Part shown: positions 1 through 6,402 of the stretch, in pieces
Position numbering within the stretch: the first letter of the stretch is position 1
Layout of the letters: each line of letters starts with the position of its first letter
From: a bacterium
GTDB taxonomy: Bacteria; Ratteibacteria; UBA8468
Direction of reading: 5' to 3'
Assembly (NCBI GenBank): GCA_030672255.1
Contig: DAOVGU010000106.1
Location: forward strand, 1 to 10,797
DNA length: 10,797 bases
Translations under genes and position numbers: made by a program
Notes under the pieces: model-generated
Database searches by the model: none
The model's input: the letters and a program-made list of their open reading frames with translations, nothing else
What the model was told of the DNA's origin: nothing

Positions 1-247
1 CAAGAGCCGCCTTGGGCATAATCTCCGGGGTAGGGTTGGCCATCGCAAAGACAATTGGCTCTTTTGCCATAGACCTTACCATTTCCCTGGTTACTAAACT
101 GGGGCCGGAGACACCGATAAAAAGGTCCGCCCCCTTGATCGCTTTTTTCAAATCTCCTTTCATTAAATCACAATTGGTAATTTCCGCAATCTCTTGCTTG
201 GCAAAGTTCATATTCTCTCTTCTCCCTTTGTAGATAATTCCTTTTCT
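1..247 (-). pseudogene. Malic enzyme, C-terminal fragment (5'-truncated, runs off left edge)
   Basis: Read on the minus strand, the frame gives RKGIIYKGRRENMN, then GADLFIGVSG, LVTREMVRSMAKEP and IVFAMANPTPEI. These are the hallmarks of the NAD(P)-binding domain of malic enzymes (oxidative decarboxylation of malate to pyruvate). In the family this block lies some 250 or more residues from the N-terminus. Here the frame meets TGA at 248-250 and another stop just upstream, and no N-terminal malic sequence is visible in the other frames or beyond the insertion sequence. An ATG at 209-211 has a purine-rich stretch upstream, but KGIIYKGR before it is still malic-enzyme sequence. I therefore read this as a truncated remnant rather than a gene starting there. 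The C-terminus lies outside the window. The identification is firm; the pseudogene status is likely. Confidence 0.78.
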
Positions 248-275
248 TCATTTGGTAGAGCAATATTAGGAACCT

Positions 276-280
276 ATCTC
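276..280. repeat. Left copy of probable 5-bp target site duplication (ATCTC)
   Basis: ATCTC at 276-280 recurs at 1600-1604, immediately outside the two inverted-repeat ends of the insertion sequence. A 5-bp match can arise by chance, and the ends it implies are offset by 1 nt between the two inverted repeats, so it is probable rather than proven. Confidence 0.5.
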
Positions 281-281
281 C

Positions 282-306
282 TGTCAAATCATCTAAGAAT
301 GTAACC
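282..306. repeat. Left terminal inverted repeat of the insertion sequence
   Basis: This matches the inverted complement of 1574-1597. The shared core is AATCATCTAA followed by ATGTAACC, with one extra base in the left copy and differences in the outermost five bases. The transposase stop codon (TAG, complement of 293-295) lies inside it. Confidence 0.8.
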
Positions 307-1519
307 ATGGGCTAGATGGATAAAGAGCAGTTTCTTTTTCTGAATATTCGGGTAAATAAGTTCTTTGAAATTTTGTTATTTTAGTTGCCAGACCCTGTAT
401 TCTGGTTAATTTTTTCTCTATCCTCTGACTTAATTCAAAGGGATTTAAGGAGAGGAAAAGTTTTTTAAGTCGGGCTACTTCTTTAGGTTTAGTCTCTTTA
501 CACTCACACACTCTCTGGAAAGGTGTTTTAGGTTCATTATAAATCCTTTTGAGTTTAGAGCCGATGCGAACTTTCTTAACCAGTTTTACAGATGGCTGAA
601 AGAAATTCGTAAACCATTTAAGTTCATTACGATAGAGCTCATTCATTAACTCAAGAACTTCTTCTGTATCGTATCTAAAATATCCGAATATTCTTCTTAC
701 GTGTGTCCAGTTTTTCTGCTCTATGTGTGCATTATCATCCTTCTTGTAAGGTCTGCCACGGGTAAACTGGATCTTATATCTATCGCAGAATGCTTTAAGA
801 TGATAATTTATAAACTCCCCGCCATTATCAGAGTCAATCCCTTTTAAAGGGAATGGAAGTTGCTCTTTGATATCTTTAAATGCTTTAAGAGTCATAGTTT
901 GACCTCTACCCATCACCGCTCTTGTTTCAGTCCAGGTCGTATGTATGTCTGTGCAATTGAGTGAATGGATAAAGTTGCCTTCTGCCGATGAGCCACTATG
1001 ACTGACAAGGTCAACCTCTAAGAATCCCGGAATGGTGACATCCCAGTTATCTGTTTTAATCGGTATTTGATGTTTAAGAAGAGTTCCGGGTTTAGTGGTA
1101 CCATAAATTCTCTTCTTGATTCTACCTCTCTTAAGGCTCAACCTGCGGTCAATAGTGGAAGAACTTATGGAGAGCAGTTGTCTTTTAATCTTAGGGGTGA
1201 TATAGAAACGCTGTTTTACCCAGGGAACCCACAAAGGGAGGGCAGCTTTCAGTCTCTGGGAGCAGAGATAATCTGAGGCAGACCAGATGGCTTCTAAGAT
1301 AGATATAGCCCTATGACCATAGAGATTTTCTCGCTCTCTTTTCGGTTTATTTTTTCTTGTATCAGGGGCTGGTGCATTTAATAATCGTATGGCGTATTTC
1401 CGGTTATATTTACAGACCTTACAGAATTCATTAAGGATTTCTCTTTTTTCGATGCGCGTTGATCTTTGGTATCTCTGATAAATACTTTTTAAGTACTGCA
1501 TCTTTGCACTTGTGTTCAT
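293..1519 (-). CDS. DDE-type integrase-core transposase
   Basis: This 408-residue transposase catalyses cut or strand transfer of its own insertion sequence. The N-terminal part (about 1-135) is basic and helical with a helix-turn-helix-like stretch (STIDRRLSLKRGR near 121-133), suited to binding the inverted repeats. The rve-type catalytic core follows: D170 in GFLEVDLVSHSG, D231 in DSDNGGEF and E267 in NAHIEQKNW. The 35 residues between the second Asp and the Glu make a classic DD(35)E triad. The C-terminus ends in the left inverted repeat. The start is ATG at 1517-1519, with a strong AGGAGG ribosome binding site (complement of 1528-1533) 8 nt away. The reading frame is intact, so the element may still be active. 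Translation may be limited by the hairpin at 1520-1548. Confidence 0.93.
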   Translation of the reverse strand: MNTSAKMQYLKSIYQRYQRSTRIEKREILNEFCKVCKYNRKYAIRLLNAPAPDTRKNKPKRERENLYGHRAISILEAIWSASDYLCSQRLKAALPLWVPWVKQRFYITPKIKRQLLSISSSTIDRRLSLKRGRIKKRIYGTTKPGTLLKHQIPIKTDNWDVTIPGFLEVDLVSHSGSSAEGNFIHSLNCTDIHTTWTETRAVMGRGQTMTLKAFKDIKEQLPFPLKGIDSDNGGEFINYHLKAFCDRYKIQFTRGRPYKKDDNAHIEQKNWTHVRRIFGYFRYDTEEVLELMNELYRNELKWFTNFFQPSVKLVKKVRIGSKLKRIYNEPKTPFQRVCECKETKPKEVARLKKLFLSLNPFELSQRIEKKLTRIQGLATKITKFQRTYLPEYSEKETALYPSSPWLHS

Positions 1520-1548
1520 AATGTAACCCTCCTTTTTAGGGTTACATT
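1520..1548 (-). promoter_or_regulatory. Perfect 11-bp hairpin over transposase ribosome binding site
   Basis: AATGTAACCCT (1520-1530) and AGGGTTACATT (1538-1548) are perfect inverted copies with a 7-nt loop. On the minus-strand transcript the 3' arm abuts the transposase ATG and includes part of the Shine-Dalgarno sequence; the rest is in the loop. The arms also contain the GGTTACATT core found in both terminal repeats (298-306 and 1574-1582), so the site could additionally bind transposase. The structure is seen directly; its role in control is inferred. Confidence 0.6.
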
Positions 1549-1551
1549 ATA
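1546..1551 (-). promoter_or_regulatory. Candidate -10 box (TATAAT) for the transposase
   Basis: The complement reads TATAAT, a perfect -10 hexamer, with transcription expected to start near 1539. No good -35 lies 16-18 bp upstream (CCTACG at 17 bp), so support is weak. If real, the native transcript would begin just inside the hairpin and lack its 5' arm. Confidence 0.35.
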
Positions 1552-1573
1552 TATGATTTAACGATTGCCGTAG

Positions 1574-1597
1574 GGTTACATTTTAGATGATTCAATA
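1574..1597. repeat. Right terminal inverted repeat of the insertion sequence
   Basis: This is the inverted counterpart of 282-306. From inside to outside it reads GGTTACATT, TTAGATGATT and CAATA. It lies 55-80 nt upstream of the transposase start, at the operon-proximal end of the element. Confidence 0.8.
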
Positions 1598-1599
1598 CG

Positions 1600-1604
1600 A
1601 TCTC
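1600..1604. repeat. Right copy of probable 5-bp target site duplication (ATCTC)
   Basis: ATCTC directly follows the right end of the insertion sequence and matches 276-280. Removing the element and one copy joins 275 to the AT-rich leader of the helicase operon. Confidence 0.5.
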
Positions 1605-1654
1605 ACCACAAAAAGATAAAAATATGGTAAAATATAAACATATAGAAATATGGA
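1605..1654 (+). promoter_or_regulatory. Short A+T-rich leader of the defence operon
   Basis: Only 50 nt separate the insertion sequence from the helicase start codon. The leader holds -10-like strings (TAAAAT at 1628-1633, TATAAA at 1633-1638) but no matching -35 at the right distance, and no clear Shine-Dalgarno before ATG 1655. The original promoter may lie beyond the insertion, or transcription may enter from the element. No operator or riboswitch is seen. Confidence 0.25.
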
Positions 1655-4591
1655 ATGAAAAATATATTTATGCAACGCTATCTTGCTGAAAAATTAACCC
1701 TCAAAAAGATGGCAGGTAATTTAGTTCGTTTATCCTCCACATTAGCAAAATCTTCTATTCAACTTAATCCTTACCAGATACAGGCGGTAAAATACGCTTT
1801 TGATAGTCCTTTACAACGGGGGGCTATTCTGGCTGATGAAGTAGGACTTGGCAAGACGATTGAAGCAGGTATAATAATTTCCCAGCTCTGGGCGGAGGGC
1901 AAACAAAAGATTCTTATCATTTCCCCGGCTTCCATACGCAAGCAATGGCAGGATGAACTCTTAACCCACTTTGGGTTGGAATCAGAGGTGATTGATGGTC
2001 CCACTTTTTCAGAGAGGGTCAATAGTGGTCAAAAGGCGCCTCTTACCTATGATGGAATCTTTATTGTTTCTTTGCAATTCTGTTATAAAAGAATTGGGCT
2101 AATTGAAAAACAACAATGGAATTGTATTGTAATTGATGAAGCCCATCGTCTAAGAAATGTTTATAAAAGCAGGGATGCTTCAAAAATGGCATGGGAAATC
2201 AGAAAAGTTATTCTTTCCGCACCTAAATTACTTTTAACTGCTACCCCTCTTCAAAACAACTTGATGGAGTTATATGGAATTGTAAGTTTTATTGATGACA
2301 AATTATTAGGGACCAAATACAGCTTTAAAAAAAGGTTTGTTGACCCCATATCAGGAGATTCGGGAGAGGCGAAAAGCACGACAAAAGCATTACGCTCACT
2401 CATCAAAGGTGATGAAAAGACAAGTATTAGCGGTGTTTTGATTCGCTCCCTGAGAAAGCAGGTAGCCGAGTATGTAAAATTTACTGAGAGAAAGGCTTTA
2501 ACTCAAGATTTTATACCTACCAATGAAGAGATGGAACTTTATAACAAAGTCTCTTCTTATCTACAAAGACCAAAATTGGCCGCTATTCAACATACTCAAA
2601 GGAATTTGATGATTCTGGTTTACCGAAAACTTCTTGCCAGTTCCTCTTTCGCTATCGCCGCTACATTAAAGCATTTAATAGGTTTTCTCAAAACAGAGTT
2701 GAGACTGCGCGAAATTGACCGAATTAATAACGAAAAAGAAGAGCCTGATTTGTTTTCTGAAGAAGATTTAATGGAAAATTTAGAAGAAGTAGATGTAGAA
2801 AAAATAGAGAAATCAGAAGAGAAATTGCCAAAATCAACAATTGACCAGGAAGAATTCAGTGATGAGGATATTCAGAAGGAGATAGATGAACTACAATCTT
2901 ATTATCAATTGGCAATATCTATTGAGAAGAATAGCAAGGGAGAAGCACTGGTGAAAGCGTTAAAATCTATCTTTCCCCTTGCTCAGAAAAATCACTGGCC
3001 AGAAAAAGTTATTGTTTTTACTGAATCAAGGCGCACTCAGGAATATTTAAAAAAATTGCTGGAACAAAATAATATCACCTGTACTATTTTTAATGGCTCC
3101 AATAATTCCAAAGAAGCCCATCAAGCATTTAAGACTTGGCAAAGAGAATTTCCGGAAGCTGCGGAAAAAGGAACATACAATGTTAATATCCGACAGGCAT
3201 TAATTTATAATTTTCAAACAAGGACACAAGTATTTCTTTCTACTGAAGCCGGTGGCGAAGGATTGAACCTCCAATTCTGTAACATTGTTATGAATTATGA
3301 CCTTCCGTGGAATCCCCAGAGAGTAGAGCAACGCATTGGCCGTTGCCACCGTTATGGGCAGAAATATGAGGTTTTAGTAGTAAACCTTCTTAATACAAAG
3401 AACAGAGCAGACAAGAGAGTTTTGGAATTATTACAACAGAAATTACATTTGTTTGATGGTCTTTTTGGCTCATCAGATGAGGTCTTGGGTCTTTTAGAAT
3501 CAGGTATAGATTTTGAGAGGCGAATCTTGGGCATTTATCAATCTTGCAGAACATTGGAGGAGATTGATGCCGCATTTGATAAACTTCAGGAATCGGTTCA
3601 GTCCAAAATAAGTGAAAAAATTATCAGCATTCGGGGTCAGTTAACCGAATATCTTGACGAACCGGTAAGGGAACTTTTTCAAAAAACCAAGATGGAATTG
3701 GGGGAAACTCTTAACGCTTTTGACAAAAACCTTCTGAGACTTTGTAAATGTCACTTTGGCAAGAAACTTCAACCTTTGGACAAAGAAAAAACTCTATTTT
3801 CTCTGAAAGATAGAGCAAATATACTGGCATTCCGGGAACTAAAGGAAGAAGAGATAGGTAAAATTCTCCGGATGAATAGGGAACACCCTCTGGCACAGGA
3901 AGCAATTATCCGGTCGTTAGAGATGAACACCTCTCCGATTCCAGTCAATTACTTCTTTTATTCGAATTCAGATAAAAGGTATACACCCCTTAAACCTCTT
4001 ATCGGCAAAGAAGGACTTATCTATCTTTTTAAATTAAAAATAATAGGAGTAGAAACGGATGAGTTGCTTACTCCATTAGCATTTATTTTGGAGGAAAAAG
4101 AGTTCCAACCTTTGCCATTAGAAACAGCAGAAAATATTCTTTCTTTAAGAGCAGAGCAACAAAGAGAAACTTTACCTTCCTCGCCAATAGATAAAGAAAA
4201 ATTACTGAATATTTGGGGAAACTGGAAAAAAAGTGTACTGGATAGATATCAACATCGTAATGAGAAACTCTATGACCGTGAAATTGACCGCATCAACCGC
4301 TATTACAGCGATTATAGTTTGCGAGTTGATGACCGAATAGTTAAATTAGAAGACGAAAAAATAGAACTCAATCGTAGAAGAGATAACTCGGTAGATTATG
4401 AACAACGTCGTCAACTCCATCGGAGAATTCAGGAGATAGAACTCACCCTGGATAGACTCAGGGTTGAGCAGATTAAACTTAAGCAGGAAAGTAATCAACT
4501 AAAGCGAAAAGAGTATGAGGAATTGGAGAAAAAATTCCAACTAAAAACCGAAGAGGGACTTATTGCGGTGACCAAATTTAAGATTTTCTAA
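1655..4591 (+). CDS. SNF2-type superfamily 2 helicase/DNA translocase
   Basis: This 978-residue protein is probably the ATP-driven DNA translocase of the restriction-like complex. RecA lobe 1 has a Q-motif-like LNPYQIQA (37-44), Walker A in ADEVGLGKT (60-68), motif Ia ISPASIRKQW (89-98), DEAH (161-164) and LTATPLQNN (194-202). A long acidic insert lies at about 357-412 between the lobes. Lobe 2 has VIVFTESRR (452-460), STEAGGEGLNLQ (529-540) and QRIGRCHRYGQ (559-569). The last 110 residues or so form a charged coiled coil. GxGKTIEAG and the overall plan resemble RapA-like bacterial SNF2 proteins and DISARM DrmD, and no nuclease motif is seen. The N-terminus looks almost complete, although the start at 1655 has no good ribosome binding site; Met6 (1670) is an alternative. 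It is the first gene of the operon, 2 nt before the methyltransferase. Confidence 0.92.
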   Translation: MKNIFMQRYLAEKLTLKKMAGNLVRLSSTLAKSSIQLNPYQIQAVKYAFDSPLQRGAILADEVGLGKTIEAGIIISQLWAEGKQKILIISPASIRKQWQDELLTHFGLESEVIDGPTFSERVNSGQKAPLTYDGIFIVSLQFCYKRIGLIEKQQWNCIVIDEAHRLRNVYKSRDASKMAWEIRKVILSAPKLLLTATPLQNNLMELYGIVSFIDDKLLGTKYSFKKRFVDPISGDSGEAKSTTKALRSLIKGDEKTSISGVLIRSLRKQVAEYVKFTERKALTQDFIPTNEEMELYNKVSSYLQRPKLAAIQHTQRNLMILVYRKLLASSSFAIAATLKHLIGFLKTELRLREIDRINNEKEEPDLFSEEDLMENLEEVDVEKIEKSEEKLPKSTIDQEEFSDEDIQKEIDELQSYYQLAISIEKNSKGEALVKALKSIFPLAQKNHWPEKVIVFTESRRTQEYLKKLLEQNNITCTIFNGSNNSKEAHQAFKTWQREFPEAAEKGTYNVNIRQALIYNFQTRTQVFLSTEAGGEGLNLQFCNIVMNYDLPWNPQRVEQRIGRCHRYGQKYEVLVVNLLNTKNRADKRVLELLQQKLHLFDGLFGSSDEVLGLLESGIDFERRILGIYQSCRTLEEIDAAFDKLQESVQSKISEKIISIRGQLTEYLDEPVRELFQKTKMELGETLNAFDKNLLRLCKCHFGKKLQPLDKEKTLFSLKDRANILAFRELKEEEIGKILRMNREHPLAQEAIIRSLEMNTSPIPVNYFFYSNSDKRYTPLKPLIGKEGLIYLFKLKIIGVETDELLTPLAFILEEKEFQPLPLETAENILSLRAEQQRETLPSSPIDKEKLLNIWGNWKKSVLDRYQHRNEKLYDREIDRINRYYSDYSLRVDDRIVKLEDEKIELNRRRDNSVDYEQRRQLHRRIQEIELTLDRLRVEQIKLKQESNQLKRKEYEELEKKFQLKTEEGLIAVTKFKIF

Positions 4592-4593
4592 TT

Positions 4594-6402
4594 ATGAGCC
4601 CAGAAGAAAAGAAGAAAAAAGATTTAGGTATTTATTACACCGATGAACGAATTGTTAGCTTTATTTTTGATATTCTTCTTCTGTGGAAGAAAAAAGAGGA
4701 TAAAGAGAGATATCGCTGGCATTTTCCTTCAGGAAAAAAGAAGTATCCTTCCGTAATTGATCCCGCCTGTGGAGAAGGAACCTTCTTAAAAATAGCTTTA
4801 GATAAAGGATTCACCGGAAAGCATCCTCAATGGAATACCCCCTATATCTTTGGGATTGATATTGATGAGAGGGCTTTCCAGAATTGGTCCAAGATTACTC
4901 TTTCTTCCTATTTTCCTGACGAAAGAGTTATGAGGAAACACTTTAAAAAACAAAATGGACTTATTCCATTACCAAAAGATATCCTTCCTTACAAAACAGG
5001 CGGATTACACGAATTTGATTGTGTTGTAGGAAATCCACCTTACGGAGGCGTAGGATTACAGAAGATAGATGAAGAACTTGAAGATGCTCTCATCAAATAT
5101 AAAATTTGGAGGAAATTTTTTTCCAAAGAAAAACAATTATCTTTGTTACCTGAAACACTGGGCAGAAAAAATAGAGAGCAACTAAAGAAATTTCCTATAG
5201 AAATTCTTTTCGTTGATAGGTTCATTCAACTCACTAAATTGGGTGGATATATCGCCATAATCCTTCCTGATGGAATATTTGCTAATTCCAATCTTTATTA
5301 TGTCCGTCAATTTATTACCGATAATACCAGAGTAGAAGCAATAATTTCTCTTCCTCGGGGTGCATTCAAGAATGTGGGCACTTCGGCAAAAACAAGCATA
5401 TTATTTTTGAGAAAATTAAAAAAAGACAAGTTAAATCCTCACCTATCTTCTCCTCCCCTGAGGGGGAGGATTGAGGAGAGGGGAGAAAGAAATAATTTAG
5501 ATTATAATGTGTTTTTAGGGGCAGTAGAGGATATAGATAACTTGAAAGAACTATTTAAATTTTATAAGGAGGTTTTTGGAATGAATAATATAAAAGAGAA
5601 AGTAAAGGTTATTAAAGATACTCAAGGCAATGAGGCAGTGATGGCAAGGGTAGATAAAACGATGAAGGAATTGATGGAGGAAAAACCGCACAGTAGGTGG
5701 GATGTGCATTATTGGCATCCATGTGTAGAAGATATTTTTAGAAATACACAAATTGAATTGAAGACTTTGAGAGATTTCTTACCAAGCAGGCATTTAATTT
5801 TTCCAGATCATGTAAGACAATCTTTAGGAGAGAAGGTTGATAGGCAACAGTCAATTCCTTATTTTAGAGTAACCGAATTTTTAAATACTGGTTATAATTG
5901 TGCCAATCAATATTATTGTTCCAAAAACGCGTACGAACGCCTTAAGCATACACAGTTAAAAGATAGAGATATTATTATAGCTTATTCTGGAGCAACATTA
6001 GGTAGTACTTTGATTATTGAAAAAGCGCCTAAATTTTCTTGTACTGGTGATTTGTATGTTGCTAAAGTGCAAAATATAAATCCGTATTTTGTCACTGTAT
6101 TTATGAAAACTGCATTTGCCAAAGGACAAATCAAGCAATTTATGCATGGGGTAGCTTCTCCTAAGTTGAGCACAGATTTCTTGAAAAAGATTAAAATTCC
6201 TATCCTTCATGAGAAAGTCCAATCTCACATTGAGGCCGAATATAAAAAGATGTCTGTTTATCACGACAAGGCAATGGAAGCCAAAGCAAAAAATGATGAA
6301 GCGAATTATAAGAAAAATATTGAAACTGCTGAGAAGATGCTCAAAGATTTAATCTCTAAAACAGAAGCGGTTATCAGAGGCGAAAGAAAGGATGTCCTAT
6401 AA
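4594..6402 (+). CDS. N6-adenine DNA methyltransferase fused to a HsdS-like recognition domain
   Basis: This 602-residue protein is the modification subunit and probably sets target specificity. A GxYYT-like lead (LGIYYTDERIV, 11-21) precedes the SAM-binding motif DPACGEGTF (56-64), the acidic FGIDIDE (86-92) and catalytic NPPY (147-150), all intact, as in HsdM-like gamma-class enzymes. The methyltransferase fold ends near 325 (YNVFLGAVEDI). Residues about 375-560 resemble one HsdS target recognition domain (DIIIAYSGATLGSTLII, TGDLYVAKV, GVASPKLSTDFLKKIKIP). A Lys/Glu-rich coiled coil follows (about 560-600). Two oddities are a GC-rich palindromic insert at residues 282-297 and a strong internal ribosome binding site before Met330. 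The gene starts 2 nt after the helicase and ends overlapping the next ATG (TAATG), so translation is probably coupled. Fusion of M and half-S parts is also seen in Type IIG and ISP enzymes. Confidence 0.9.
   Translation: MSPEEKKKKDLGIYYTDERIVSFIFDILLLWKKKEDKERYRWHFPSGKKKYPSVIDPACGEGTFLKIALDKGFTGKHPQWNTPYIFGIDIDERAFQNWSKITLSSYFPDERVMRKHFKKQNGLIPLPKDILPYKTGGLHEFDCVVGNPPYGGVGLQKIDEELEDALIKYKIWRKFFSKEKQLSLLPETLGRKNREQLKKFPIEILFVDRFIQLTKLGGYIAIILPDGIFANSNLYYVRQFITDNTRVEAIISLPRGAFKNVGTSAKTSILFLRKLKKDKLNPHLSSPPLRGRIEERGERNNLDYNVFLGAVEDIDNLKELFKFYKEVFGMNNIKEKVKVIKDTQGNEAVMARVDKTMKELMEEKPHSRWDVHYWHPCVEDIFRNTQIELKTLRDFLPSRHLIFPDHVRQSLGEKVDRQQSIPYFRVTEFLNTGYNCANQYYCSKNAYERLKHTQLKDRDIIIAYSGATLGSTLIIEKAPKFSCTGDLYVAKVQNINPYFVTVFMKTAFAKGQIKQFMHGVASPKLSTDFLKKIKIPILHEKVQSHIEAEYKKMSVYHDKAMEAKAKNDEANYKKNIETAEKMLKDLISKTEAVIRGERKDVL
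5437..5484. repeat. GC-rich REP-like palindrome inserted in frame in the methyltransferase gene
   Basis: The core stem TCCTCCCC (5451-5458) pairs with GGGGAGGA (5463-5470) around a 4-nt loop; outer CCTCACC and GAGGAGAGGGG give a weaker extended stem. Its composition contrasts with the A+T-rich gene around it. It adds exactly 16 codons (PHLSSPPLRGRIEERG) in a loop between SILFLRK and YNVFLGAVEDI of the methyltransferase fold. It resembles the dispersed palindromic elements found in many bacteria. No second copy is present in this window. Confidence 0.65.
5566..5583 (+). promoter_or_regulatory. Internal in-frame ribosome binding site and ATG (Met330) in the methyltransferase gene
   Basis: A perfect AAGGAGG (5566-5572) lies 8 nt before ATG 5581-5583, which is in frame with the methyltransferase (codon 330). 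It is the best-looking translation start in the operon. It falls at the boundary between the catalytic domain and the HsdS-like domain. Initiation here would give a separate 273-residue recognition subunit (5581-6402). Alternatively it is the scar of an old fusion of separate M and S genes. Use in the cell is unproven. Confidence 0.5.

Larger units (their letters stand above)
281..1599 (-). mobile_element. Complete insertion sequence, about 1.32 kb, one DDE transposase
   Basis: Imperfect terminal inverted repeats bound the element. The left end reads TGTCAAATCATCTAAG then AATGTAACC; the inverted right end reads TATTGAATCATCTAAA then ATGTAACC. ATCTC flanks it on both sides. It carries a single intact transposase on the minus strand whose stop codon lies inside the left repeat. 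The DD(35)E integrase-core architecture and about 400-residue length suit the IS481/ISNCY-like (IS1202-related) elements, but I cannot fix the family without a database. It sits between the broken malic enzyme and the defence operon, 55 nt upstream of the first operon start codon. It may therefore have displaced or replaced the operon's promoter. Confidence 0.85.

Noticed and set aside
12..233. Plus-strand open frame of 73 codons at the left edge
   Set aside because: It is antisense to clear malic-enzyme sequence; its protein matches nothing recognisable and its openness follows from the coding strand opposite.
1067..1276. Plus-strand open frame inside the transposase gene
   Set aside because: It is antisense to an intact transposase, with no ribosome binding site or family likeness.
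1655..6402. Class 1 DISARM (drmD-drmMI)
   Set aside because: An SNF2 helicase followed by an adenine methylase fits, but the next genes are a nuclease-pseudomethylase and SIR2 rather than DrmA, DrmB or DrmC, so I do not assign the name or gene symbols.
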